7,903 bases of DNA from Nitrospirota bacterium (GTDB lineage: Bacteria > Nitrospirota > UBA9217). Below the pieces are notes generated by a model, which was given only the letters and a program-made list of their open reading frames with translations, ran no database searches and was not told the origin of the DNA. The position numbers were made by a program, and so were the translations under genes. Location of the stretch: assembly GCA_027456925.1 (NCBI GenBank), contig DAIDTZ010000181.1, positions 1 to 7,903 of the forward strand. The letters are read 5' to 3'. This document shows, in pieces, positions 1 through 5,618 of the stretch (the first letter of the stretch is position 1; each line of letters starts with the position of its first letter).

Positions 1-993
1 CTCCTCGATCAGGTCTTCCAGCGTCACGAGGCCGGCGGTCCCGCCGTATTCGTCGATAACGATCGCAAGCTGAAACCGCTCGCGCTGCATCTCGGACAAC
101 AGCTCGCTCACCCGTTTGTTCTCGGGGATGAAATATGCCGGTCGGATGAACTGCTGAATGCCGTCTTCGCGGTTCACATCTCCCGACGCCATGGCCACGA
201 GGATATCCTTGATATACAGAATGCCGATGACCGTGTCCACCGTGTTCTCGATAACCGGGTAGCGTGAATACCCGAACTCGGAAACGAGGGCGAACACTTC
301 CCGAAGGGTCACATTCGAGGGTACGCTTATGATCTCGGTCCGCGGCCTCATTGCCTCCGATGCCAGCGTATCTCCGAATTCAAACACCTTGTGGAGCAGT
401 TCCTTTTCTTCCTCTTTCAGCGAACCCCGTTCTTCGCCCAGGTTGATCATGGCCTTGATGTCTTCTTCCGTGACCGCAGTGCTGCACGAGGCGCCCTCCG
501 GCCCCGGGCCGGCCACCATATCCGCCGCGCCGGTCAGCAGGCGGGTAACCGGGGAGAGGGTATTCACGATGGCGTTAAGCGGGGCCGCCACAGCAACGGC
601 AAAACCATCAGGATTTCTGCACGCGATCCCCTTCGGAATCATTTTTGCGAAGAAAGCGACAAAAACGCTCATGAACAGGACGGTCAGCGCGGCGGCAAGC
701 TGGGTAAGCACACAGGCCCGAAGGGCGATCACGGTCCCCAGCACAACGGCGAGTACGATGAAAAAATTCTCTGCAAGCAGCATCGCGGAATGCAGGAGAT
801 CCCGCTCACGAACCAGCCGCAGGACAATCCCCGCCCGGCGATCCCCGGACTCGGAGAGTTGATTAATGTGCGCCTTGTTCGAAAAAACGATTGCCGTCTC
901 CCCTGCCGCACAGAAAGCCGCAAGAATCACGCTTAAACCCGTGATTGCCAGAAGCGGCCAGTAGCCTGCTATGAAAGTAATGAAGGCGTCCAT
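1..993 (-). CDS. HlyC/CorC-family CNNM + CBS-pair membrane protein (C-terminus outside window)
   Basis: 331 codons are visible, with no stop before the window edge. Residues 1-160 look like a CNNM (DUF21) membrane domain: hydrophobic segments at about 4-29, 68-92 and 96-116, the family-like AAGETA at 29-34 after the first helix, and KMIPKGIACRNP at 117-128, matching the usual 'E/K-x-L/I-P-K-x-x-A-x-R-N-P'. A linker (TEEDIKAMINLGEERG, 175-190) leads to a CBS pair: CBS1 starts at AMRPRTEI (214-221), CBS2 runs from about 283 and contains IDEYGGTAGLVTLEDLIEE (313-331). The C-terminal CorC/HlyC domain is cut off. Family members are linked to Mg2+/Co2+ transport or efflux; 'hemolysin' is a historical label. 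It lies 90 bp downstream of the ATPase gene, probably co-transcribed. The ATG at 993 has no clear Shine-Dalgarno. An in-frame ATG at 1065 would add 24 residues encoded by a repeat and looks less likely. Family certain, substrate unknown. Confidence 0.93.
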   Translation of the reverse strand, partial: MDAFITFIAGYWPLLAITGLSVILAAFCAAGETAIVFSNKAHINQLSESGDRRAGIVLRLVRERDLLHSAMLLAENFFIVLAVVLGTVIALRACVLTQLAAALTVLFMSVFVAFFAKMIPKGIACRNPDGFAVAVAAPLNAIVNTLSPVTRLLTGAADMVAGPGPEGASCSTAVTEEDIKAMINLGEERGSLKEEEKELLHKVFEFGDTLASEAMRPRTEIISVPSNVTLREVFALVSEFGYSRYPVIENTVDTVIGILYIKDILVAMASGDVNREDGIQQFIRPAYFIPENKRVSELLSEMQRERFQLAIVIDEYGGTAGLVTLEDLIEE

Positions 994-1001
994 GGTTCTG
1001 C

Positions 1002-1078
1002 AGGGGCAAGTAGCATGTAGCGCGGAGATAGGTGCGTTTTCGCATTCCCTTGCTCCAGGCTCCATGACCCTTGCCCCT
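1002..1078. repeat. Degenerate heptad-repeat inverted element between the ATPase and CorC-like genes
   Basis: Nearly the whole 90-bp gap is repeat-like. On the plus strand the right half reads as consecutive 7-mers TGCTCCA, GGCTCCA, TGACCCT, TGCCCCT (1051-1078). The left half divides into AGGGGCA, AGTAGCA, TGTAGCG (1002-1022). The outermost 9 bp are a perfect inverted repeat (AGGGGCAAG at 1002-1010, CTTGCCCCT at 1070-1078) and the centre is a small TGCG-TTTT-CGCA hairpin (1033-1044). The unit length and the GGCTCCA motif resemble the element at 5537-5618. It ends 8 bp before the CorC-like start codon and leaves no obvious Shine-Dalgarno there. It has no U-tract, so it is not a standard terminator. 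Confidence 0.6.
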
Positions 1079-1083
1079 ATACG

Positions 1084-2880
1084 TTACGTCTTCTCCCCCG
1101 TCACCCTGATGACCTCATCCAAGGTGGTCTCGCCCTTCAGCATTTTCTGCACCGCAGCTTCGCGGAGTCCGACCATCCCGTCGCCAATTGCCGCCTTCCG
1201 GATGAGCTCAACATCGGCTTTATCGCGAATGATGGCCCTGATCCTGTCGTTCAATTCCATGACCTCAAATATGCCCGTGCGTCCCAGGTATCCCGTGCCC
1301 CGGCACTGGGAACACCCCTCGCCGTATTTGACGACGACTTTTTCCTCTTTGCTCGATGCGAGTCCCACGGCCTGCGCTTCCTCGGGGAGCAGTTCATAGG
1401 ACTTTTCGCATTGTTTGCAGATCTTCCTGACCAGCCGTTGCGCCATCACGCCGATGATTGTGGAAGAGATGAGGTATGACGGCACACCGAGGTCGAGCAG
1501 CCGCGTGATCGTGCTCGGCGCGTCGTTCGTGTGGAGCGTTGAGAAAACGAGGTGGCCCGTGAGCGCGGCTTGTACCGCGTTCTCGGCCGTCTCCAGGTCG
1601 CGGATCTCGCCCACCATGATGATATCCGGGTCCTGGCGCAGGATCGTGCGGAGCGTGCTGCCGAAGGTGACGCCGATCTGCGGCTGGACGCTCACCTGGT
1701 TGAACCTGTCGTGGACCATTTCGATGGGGTCCTCGATCGTGACCACGTTCACTTCGGGAACGGCGACGGTCTTGAGCGCCGAGTAGAGCGTCGTGGTCTT
1801 CCCGCTGCCTGTCGGGCCGGTCACCAGGATGATCCCGTGGGGTCGCGCGATGAACGACCGGAACAACTCGTACTCCCGCGGCGCAAAACCGATCTCTTCG
1901 AGGTCCTGGAGCAGAATGTCGGGATCGAAGATCCTGATCACGACCTTCTCGCCGAAAGCCGTCGGCATGGTGGACACGCGGAGCTCGACTTCCCGCGATT
2001 TGTATTCGGTCTTGATCCTGCCGTCCTGGGGACGACGCTTCTCGGCGATATCCATGCGGGAGAGCATCTTCACACGCGAAACAAAGGCCGGGTGGACGAC
2101 CCTGGGGATCTTGTTGATGGTCGTGAGCATGCCGTCGATCCGGAGCCGCACTTCGCTCGCATCGCGCTTGGGCTCAATGTGGATGTCGCTCGCGCGCTGG
2201 TCGAAGGCATAGCGGAACAGGAACTCCACGGCGTTCACAACATGTTTGTCCGTGGCTTCGATCTCCGACACGGACTTCATTTTCACAAACTGTTCGAGGT
2301 TCCCCAGATCGACGGTGGAAGACATCTCCCGTTCGGCCGCGGCAACAGATGACCGAAATCCATAGAACTCGGTAATGATCTTCAGAATATCGGTCTTGGG
2401 GGAAACGACGCGCTTCACCTTGTAGCCCATGCGCTCGATGTTCTCGATGACTTCAATATTATACGGGTCCGCCACAGCAAGCGTCAGGCTGTCATCCTCG
2501 CGCTCGATCGGCACAGAGATGCTCCTCCGTGCAAAAGCGCGCGACAGGATCTGGGTCGTGACCTCGGGATTAAGCTTGAGAGGGTCTATTTTCTTGAACG
2601 GTAAACCGGCGTTTTGCGCAACAAGCTCGGTGATGAGGTCTTCGCTCAGTATCAGCCCCGGCGCTCCGGGAATTTCGAAGTTAAGCGATGCCGCCACCTC
2701 GATGGCCGACACTTCGTCCTCAAGGTGCATTCTGCCCCGGTTCAGGGTCTCTCCCCTGGCCTTGAGCAGCTTCATCCGCTGCACATCCTGTTTTACTTTA
2801 ATCTCCCGGGCCTGCTCAAGAGTCAGCTTTCCCGCCTTGATCAGGATATCGCAAAGAAGATCGGTCGTCAGTTTCGTCAT
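1084..2880 (-). CDS. GspE/PilB-family type II secretion / type IV pilus assembly ATPase
   Basis: 598-residue hexameric motor ATPase of the kind that powers type IV pilus extension or type II secretion from the cytoplasmic face of the inner membrane. An N-terminal region (about 1-175) resembles the GspE/MshEN module (LPFKKIDPLKLNPEV around 93-107) but lacks the usual RLGxxL motif. The catalytic core is complete: RIDG and RRPQDGRIK in the N2D part (247-290), Walker A GPTGSGKT (355-362), Asp box TIEDPIE (381-387), Walker B region DPDIIMVGEIRD (417-428) and His box ending STLHTND (447-453). Four cysteines C488, C491, C523 and C526 form the zinc-binding CxxC pair typical of GspE/PilB and absent from the retraction ATPase PilT. 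The ATG at 2880 has a weak AGGTG 5 nt upstream. No pilC, pilT or secretin gene is adjacent, so whether it serves pili or secretion cannot be decided here. Confidence 0.95.
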   Translation of the reverse strand: MTKLTTDLLCDILIKAGKLTLEQAREIKVKQDVQRMKLLKARGETLNRGRMHLEDEVSAIEVAASLNFEIPGAPGLILSEDLITELVAQNAGLPFKKIDPLKLNPEVTTQILSRAFARRSISVPIEREDDSLTLAVADPYNIEVIENIERMGYKVKRVVSPKTDILKIITEFYGFRSSVAAAEREMSSTVDLGNLEQFVKMKSVSEIEATDKHVVNAVEFLFRYAFDQRASDIHIEPKRDASEVRLRIDGMLTTINKIPRVVHPAFVSRVKMLSRMDIAEKRRPQDGRIKTEYKSREVELRVSTMPTAFGEKVVIRIFDPDILLQDLEEIGFAPREYELFRSFIARPHGIILVTGPTGSGKTTTLYSALKTVAVPEVNVVTIEDPIEMVHDRFNQVSVQPQIGVTFGSTLRTILRQDPDIIMVGEIRDLETAENAVQAALTGHLVFSTLHTNDAPSTITRLLDLGVPSYLISSTIIGVMAQRLVRKICKQCEKSYELLPEEAQAVGLASSKEEKVVVKYGEGCSQCRGTGYLGRTGIFEVMELNDRIRAIIRDKADVELIRKAAIGDGMVGLREAAVQKMLKGETTLDEVIRVTGEKT

Positions 2881-2969
2881 GAAGGCACCTGGAAGTCCAC
2901 GCTCGTAATCTGCTCAGCTAAACACTGGGGCCGCTGCTAATCATGTTCCCCGTCCGCCGGAAGCTTCGT

Positions 2970-3004
2970 GCAGGGACAATATTCCCTGCCGGGAATCTGC
3001 CCGG
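2970..3004 (-). promoter_or_regulatory. Leader with three overlapping hairpins upstream of the ATPase gene
   Basis: In the transcribed (minus) strand, three short perfect stems share bases. Stem A pairs 3004-3000 with 2993-2989 (CCGGG/CCCGG). Stem B pairs 2996-2991 with 2986-2981 (ATTCCC/GGGAAT, 4-nt loop). Stem C pairs 2989-2983 with 2976-2970 (GCAGGGA/TCCCTGC, 6-nt loop). A and C can coexist if C gives up one base pair; B excludes both. This is the topology of an attenuator, but there is no U-run after stem C and no leader peptide that I can support. The function is an inference, and it could be a small dispersed palindrome instead. Confidence 0.35.
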
Positions 3005-3085
3005 AGTTCTTCGCCATGACCTGCATAGTTCAGTCGCAGCACGGTCGAAATGGCATGGAATCCGTACAAGCTCCGAGCTGTAACT

Positions 3086-3115
3086 ATTATACACGCAATT
3101 CAATCCGTACGGCTA
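3086..3115 (-). promoter_or_regulatory. Candidate sigma-70 promoter for the ATPase/CorC-like unit
   Basis: A perfect TATAAT occurs on the minus strand at 3091-3086, just downstream of the lipoprotein terminator. The best -35 is poor (TAGCCG at 3115-3110, 18-nt spacer, 3 of 6 matches), so activation or an alternative upstream element may be needed. The predicted start near 3079 would give a leader of about 200 nt before the ATPase start at 2880. An 11-bp palindrome AGCTCCGAGCT (3069-3079) lies at the predicted start, and the 9-mer AATCCGTAC occurs twice (3059-3067, 3102-3110), flanking the -10. Confidence 0.45.
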
Positions 3116-3132
3116 TACTCTTCTGTCCCGGC

Positions 3133-3168
3133 AATAAAATATAAAAGGCCCCCGCTGAAAGGGGGGCC
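3133..3168 (-). terminator. Strong intrinsic terminator after the lipoprotein gene
   Basis: On the minus strand a 7-bp all-G/C stem (GGCCCCC at 3168-3162 with GGGGGCC at 3153-3147), with an 8-nt loop, is followed at once by the T-rich run TTTTATATTTTATT. It starts 34 bp past the lipoprotein stop at 3203. This separates the small-gene unit from the ATPase unit. The plus strand has no U-tract after the stem, so it is directional. Confidence 0.88.
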
Positions 3169-3202
3169 GTAATCACAACAGCTGTGTCCATCGCGAACAA
3201 GG

Positions 3203-3394
3203 TTACTTTTTTGCCGGTTTTGCCGGCGCAGTAGCGGGCGCGGGAGCCGGAGCAGGCGGCGGAGTCGGAGCAGGCGGCGGAGTTACAGCCGGCTGTGCTG
3301 CAGGCTGCTGCTGTTGCTCTTTCTTTTCGCAGCCGGTAAATGCGACAGTTGCCGCGATTGCCAAAGCCAGTATGATAGCAAAATATTTTTTCAC
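3203..3394 (-). CDS. Small Pro/Ala-rich lipoprotein
   Basis: Starting from GTG at 3394 the product is 63 residues: a signal peptide with a Lys-Lys n-region (MKKYFAIILALAIAATVAF), a lipobox-like F-T-G-C with the lipidated cysteine at 22, a charged/polyQ stretch (EKKEQQQQ) and a low-complexity tail of Pro-Ala units ending in Lys-Pro-Ala-Lys-Lys. There is no globular domain. The Shine-Dalgarno AAAGGAGGTGA is nearly perfect: its GGAGG core (3408-3404) lies 9 nt from this GTG but only 3 nt from the ATG at 3400, which would add Met-Phe. I therefore prefer the GTG. It resembles short anchored spacer lipoproteins in architecture only; the role is unknown. It probably sits in the inner leaflet of the outer membrane. 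The tail is built partly from an 18-bp tandem repeat. Confidence 0.8.
   Translation of the reverse strand: MKKYFAIILALAIAATVAFTGCEKKEQQQQPAAQPAVTPPPAPTPPPAPAPAPATAPAKPAKK
3249..3284 (-). repeat. In-frame 18-bp tandem repeat in the lipoprotein tail
   Basis: Two adjacent 18-bp units (plus strand GGAGCAGGCGGCGGAGTC at 3249-3266, and 3267-3284 differing at the last base) encode the repeated hexapeptide Thr-Pro-Pro-Pro-Ala-Pro. Because 18 is a multiple of three, gain or loss of a unit would change tail length without breaking the reading frame. Confidence 0.85.
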
Positions 3395-3448
3395 GAACAT
3401 TCACCTCCTTTCAGATGGAAATAGATAAAAAAAATAAAGCCCTCTACG

Positions 3449-3477
3449 CGCATAAAAAATGCCTGCGAGGTCGTCAA
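3449..3477 (-). promoter_or_regulatory. Weak candidate promoter for the lipoprotein gene
   Basis: On the minus strand TTGACG (3477-3472, 5 of 6 to TTGACA) is followed after 17 nt by TATGCG (3454-3449, only 3 of 6 to TATAAT). It lies about 55 nt upstream of the lipoprotein start. I see no convincing terminator between the 75-residue gene and this point, so the lipoprotein could equally be read from the promoter at 3786-3758. Confidence 0.3.
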
Positions 3478-3503
3478 AAAGCGGCGTCACAACCGGGAGA
3501 ACA

Positions 3504-3731
3504 CTACAATATTCGCGTGGCAACCGAACGAGTCACGGTGAGCTCCCTCACTTTTTGTCCTAGTTTCCCTTCAAGGAGCAATTGCTGCTCTTCGCTGAGG
3601 CGCAGCCGGAAAACCCGGAGCTTGTTCAATGAACGCTTGGTGAGATAAATTTCACGGAGCTCAAAACCGATCTGCTTTTTTATCTCCGCCATCTGCTGCG
3701 GAGTCAGTTCAAGCTTTACTGTTTCATCCAT
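3504..3731 (-). CDS. Hypothetical 75-residue protein with internal duplication
   Basis: I do not recognise this family. The gene is supported by a near-consensus promoter just upstream, a clean GGAGG (3745-3741) 9 nt before the ATG, and coherent protein character. It is charged, has no membrane segment, signal peptide or cysteine, and looks cytoplasmic. Residues 6-33 and 42-69 align without gaps at an offset of 36: L7/L43, L9/L45, Q13/Q49, G22/G58, R26/R62, E27/E63 and T31/T67 are identical, and K6/R42, T10/S46, I17/L53, I21/L57, I28/L64, L30/V66 and K32/R68 are conservative. Each half reads as strand, amphipathic helix, strand (pattern: basic-L-x-L-T/S, Q, G, R-E, T). It lies between proS and the lipoprotein gene, 106 bp and about 110 bp away, so the context does not define its role. 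Confidence 0.72.
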   Translation of the reverse strand: MDETVKLELTPQQMAEIKKQIGFELREIYLTKRSLNKLRVFRLRLSEEQQLLLEGKLGQKVRELTVTRSVATRIL

Positions 3732-3757
3732 TGAACACGTCCTCCATATGAAGCGCG

Positions 3758-3786
3758 ATTATAGGCTTACCGCACGGGAAATTCAA
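3758..3786 (-). promoter_or_regulatory. Sigma-70 promoter for the 75-residue protein gene
   Basis: On the minus strand TTGAAT (3786-3781) and a perfect TATAAT (3763-3758) are separated by exactly 17 nt. The predicted start near 3751 leaves a leader of about 20 nt that carries the GGAGG (3745-3741) and then the ATG at 3731. This is the best-formed promoter in the window. It shows that the small gene is transcribed independently of proS. Confidence 0.82.
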
Positions 3787-3837
3787 GTTTTTTTTGTCCT
3801 CGCTGCATGCTGCCGGGCTTCGAACGGTGAACTGTTC

Positions 3838-5529
3838 TCAAGCTTCTAATACAAGCTTTTTCGCGATCTTCTCGATTGTTTCTTCAACCTTCACTTTTTC
3901 AACAACGCCGTTCCTGCGTTCTTTGATCTCCACCATTCCTTCTTTGAGGTTCTTCTCGCCGATGACAATGCGCCAGGGAATGCCGATGAGGTCGGCATCC
4001 TTGAACTTGACACCCGCCCGCTCATCACGGTCGTCCATCAAAACCTCGAACCCCTTCTCCTCCAGGGCCGCATACATCTCCTCGGCAATATCCATGGATT
4101 TCCGGTCCTTTACGTTCACCGGCACGATGAGGAGCTGGTACGGCGCAATCGCCGGCGGCCAGATAATGCCGTTCTCATCGTTCCCCTGTTCCACGGCCGC
4201 AGCCGCAATGCGGGCAGGACCGATGCCATAGCTGCCCATGACGATCGCCTTTTCGTTCCCGTTCTCGTCAAGATAGTTCGCCTTGAGCGGCGCCGAGTAC
4301 TTGGTCCCGAGCTTGAAGATATTGCCGATCTCGATGACCCGCTCGATCCGCAGCTCCTTGCCGCACTGTGCGCAGGCATCGCCCGCCCCTGCGACATGAA
4401 TATCGGAGAACTCCGCGTCTGCGAGATGCTTTTCCGCGCTCACACCCTTTACATGGTATCCTTCCTTGTTCGCGCCTGCCGCGTAAAGCCCCTGCTTCAG
4501 CACGGGGTCGGCGATCTTCCTGATTGCGTGTCCCATGGGACCGATAAACCCCGCCGGGACGCCAAGGGCCGCCTTTACCTCGTCTTTCTGCGCCGGACGG
4601 TGCGGACCGATGAGCTTGGCAAGCTTTTTCTCATGCAGCATCTGGTCGCCCCGCACCAGGGCGAGGACCGGGCCGTTATCGCTCATCACCAGAATGGATT
4701 TGATCAGAAGATCAGGAGTCACTTTCAGAAAGCGGGTCACTTCGTCGATAGTCCGCCGCTCCGGCGTGGCCACTTCCTCGAAATTCCAATCCGGAGATTT
4801 CGACGCCTTCGGCACGGACAGCGCCAGTTCCACGTTTGCCGCGTACCCGCAGCCTTCACAGAGCGCCACCTCGTCCTCCCCCGCCGGAGAAGGCGCCATG
4901 TACTCATGGGCCATGGAACCGCCCATCATTCCCGTGTCGCTCTGAACAACAAAGAACTTGATGCCGCAGCGGCTGTAGATCTTCTTGTACGCTTCCAGAT
5001 GGAGCTGGTAAGACTTATCGAGACCTGCTTCATCGCAATCGAAACTGTAGGAGTCCTTCATGGTGAATTCGCGCGTGCGTAAAATGCCGCTCTTGGGCCG
5101 GGCTTCGTCGCGCACCTTGGTCTGGATCTGGTACCAGATCTGCGGCAGGTCGCGGTACGAGCGGAGGTCGTGGGCCGCAAGCCACGTCATCGTCTCCTCA
5201 TGGGTCATGGCAAGACACATGTCGCGGCCGCCGCGGTCCTTCAGGCGGAACATCTCATCGCCGATCGCATCCCACCTGCCGGTCTGCTGCCAGACCTCGG
5301 CAGGGTTCAATACCGGCATGGTCACTTCCTGGCCTCCGATGGCGTTCATCTCTTCCCGGATGATCTCGTTGATCTTCTGCATCACGCGCTGGCCGAGCGG
5401 CAGATAAATGTACAACCCTGCCGCGAGCTGACGCACGAAGCCGGCGCGCACCATGAGCTTGTGCGAAATCGCCTCCGCATCGGCCGGAGCTTCCTTCAAC
5501 GTTGGAATGAACAAACGGGAATAACGCAT
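3838..5529 (-). CDS. proS: Prolyl-tRNA synthetase, bacterial type with editing insertion
   Basis: 563-residue cytoplasmic class II synthetase that charges tRNA-Pro with proline. It starts MRYSRLFIPTLKEAPADAE, characteristic of bacterial-type ProRS. Motif 2 is RTREFTMKDSYSFD (151-164), preceded by THEE (109-112). An insertion of the YbaK-like Ala-tRNA-Pro editing domain lies at about 240-380. Motif 3 is GSYGIGPAR (432-440), and the anticodon-binding domain spans about 465-563 (LLIVPVNVKD; DDRDERAGVKFKDADLIGIPWRIVIG). Two CxxC pairs, C224/C227 and C386/C389, flank the editing insertion and could hold a zinc. The ATG at 5529 has GGAGG 4 nt upstream, donated by the edge of the repeat array. It is 53 bp from ispG and probably co-transcribed; no intrinsic terminator is visible after it. 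Length and motifs are normal for the family. Confidence 0.98.
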   Translation of the reverse strand: MRYSRLFIPTLKEAPADAEAISHKLMVRAGFVRQLAAGLYIYLPLGQRVMQKINEIIREEMNAIGGQEVTMPVLNPAEVWQQTGRWDAIGDEMFRLKDRGGRDMCLAMTHEETMTWLAAHDLRSYRDLPQIWYQIQTKVRDEARPKSGILRTREFTMKDSYSFDCDEAGLDKSYQLHLEAYKKIYSRCGIKFFVVQSDTGMMGGSMAHEYMAPSPAGEDEVALCEGCGYAANVELALSVPKASKSPDWNFEEVATPERRTIDEVTRFLKVTPDLLIKSILVMSDNGPVLALVRGDQMLHEKKLAKLIGPHRPAQKDEVKAALGVPAGFIGPMGHAIRKIADPVLKQGLYAAGANKEGYHVKGVSAEKHLADAEFSDIHVAGAGDACAQCGKELRIERVIEIGNIFKLGTKYSAPLKANYLDENGNEKAIVMGSYGIGPARIAAAAVEQGNDENGIIWPPAIAPYQLLIVPVNVKDRKSMDIAEEMYAALEEKGFEVLMDDRDERAGVKFKDADLIGIPWRIVIGEKNLKEGMVEIKERRNGVVEKVKVEETIEKIAKKLVLEA

Positions 5530-5536
5530 GATGCCT

Positions 5537-5618
5537 CCAGAATTCAGAAGTCAGGAGACAGGAGTCAGGAGAAAATCATAACCTACTTCTGGATTCTGGC
5601 TCCTGGCTTCTGGCTCCT
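5537..5618. repeat. Heptad-repeat inverted array at the ispG-proS junction
   Basis: On the plus strand the left arm is a run of 7-mers from 5539: AGAATTC, AGAAGTC, AGGAGAC, AGGAGTC, AGGAGAA. The right arm is the opposite orientation: GGATTCT, GGCTCCT, GGCTTCT, GGCTCCT (5591-5618). The segments 5537-5550 and 5586-5599 are inverted repeats matching at 13 of 14 positions, with 35 bp between them, so a long imperfect hairpin is possible. The array fills the gap and continues into the 3' end of ispG, supplying its last codons and its stop; the other edge abuts the proS ribosome binding site. Similar 7-bp arrays are known as STRRs in cyanobacteria; a relation is not implied. Confidence 0.75.

Larger units (their letters stand above)
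2881..3202. other. 322-bp intergenic region: terminator, promoter and folded leader
   Basis: This is the only gene-free stretch longer than 300 bases. Reading on the minus strand from the lipoprotein stop, it holds the intrinsic terminator (3168-3133), a TATAAT promoter candidate (3091-3086), paired 9-bp direct repeats with a central palindrome, and the three-hairpin leader (3004-2970). A weak AGGTG ribosome binding site follows before 2880. A 61-codon open frame on the minus strand (3103-2918, TTG start) overlaps the promoter and has no recognisable protein character, so I do not call it a gene. Confidence 0.6.

Noticed and set aside
993..1065. Upstream ATG at 1065 as the CorC-like start
   Set aside because: It is in frame and free of stops, but the added 24 residues come wholly from the repeat element and contain three cysteines, while the family normally begins close to the first membrane helix, as with the ATG at 993. 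It is kept only as an alternative.
2918..3103. Minus-strand 61-codon frame in the ATPase leader
   Set aside because: It begins at TTG inside the promoter region, overlaps the TATAAT, has no Shine-Dalgarno and an unstructured composition.
3087..3404. Alternative 105-codon minus-strand frame overlapping the lipoprotein gene
   Set aside because: It is out of frame with the clear signal-peptide lipoprotein, runs through the intrinsic terminator and gives a Cys/Ala-rich translation produced by the repeat in another frame.
3787..3837. Intrinsic terminator after proS
   Set aside because: The minus strand shows weak palindromes (GAAC...GTTC, GCAGCATGCAGC) followed by an A-run rather than a U-run, so no terminator can be supported.
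4396..5082. Long plus-strand open frame (228 codons) opposite proS
   Set aside because: It is antisense to a fully supported synthetase gene, its translation is rich in Arg/His/Pro with no domain, and no ribosome binding site or promoter precedes it. Other plus-strand frames opposite the ATPase, ispG, rseP and the CorC-like gene (for example 1552-2352, 5170-5910, 7163-7777) are rejected for the same reason.
5537..5618. CRISPR array or transposon terminal repeats
   Set aside because: The units are 7 bp with no spacers, and no transposase or target-site duplication is visible.
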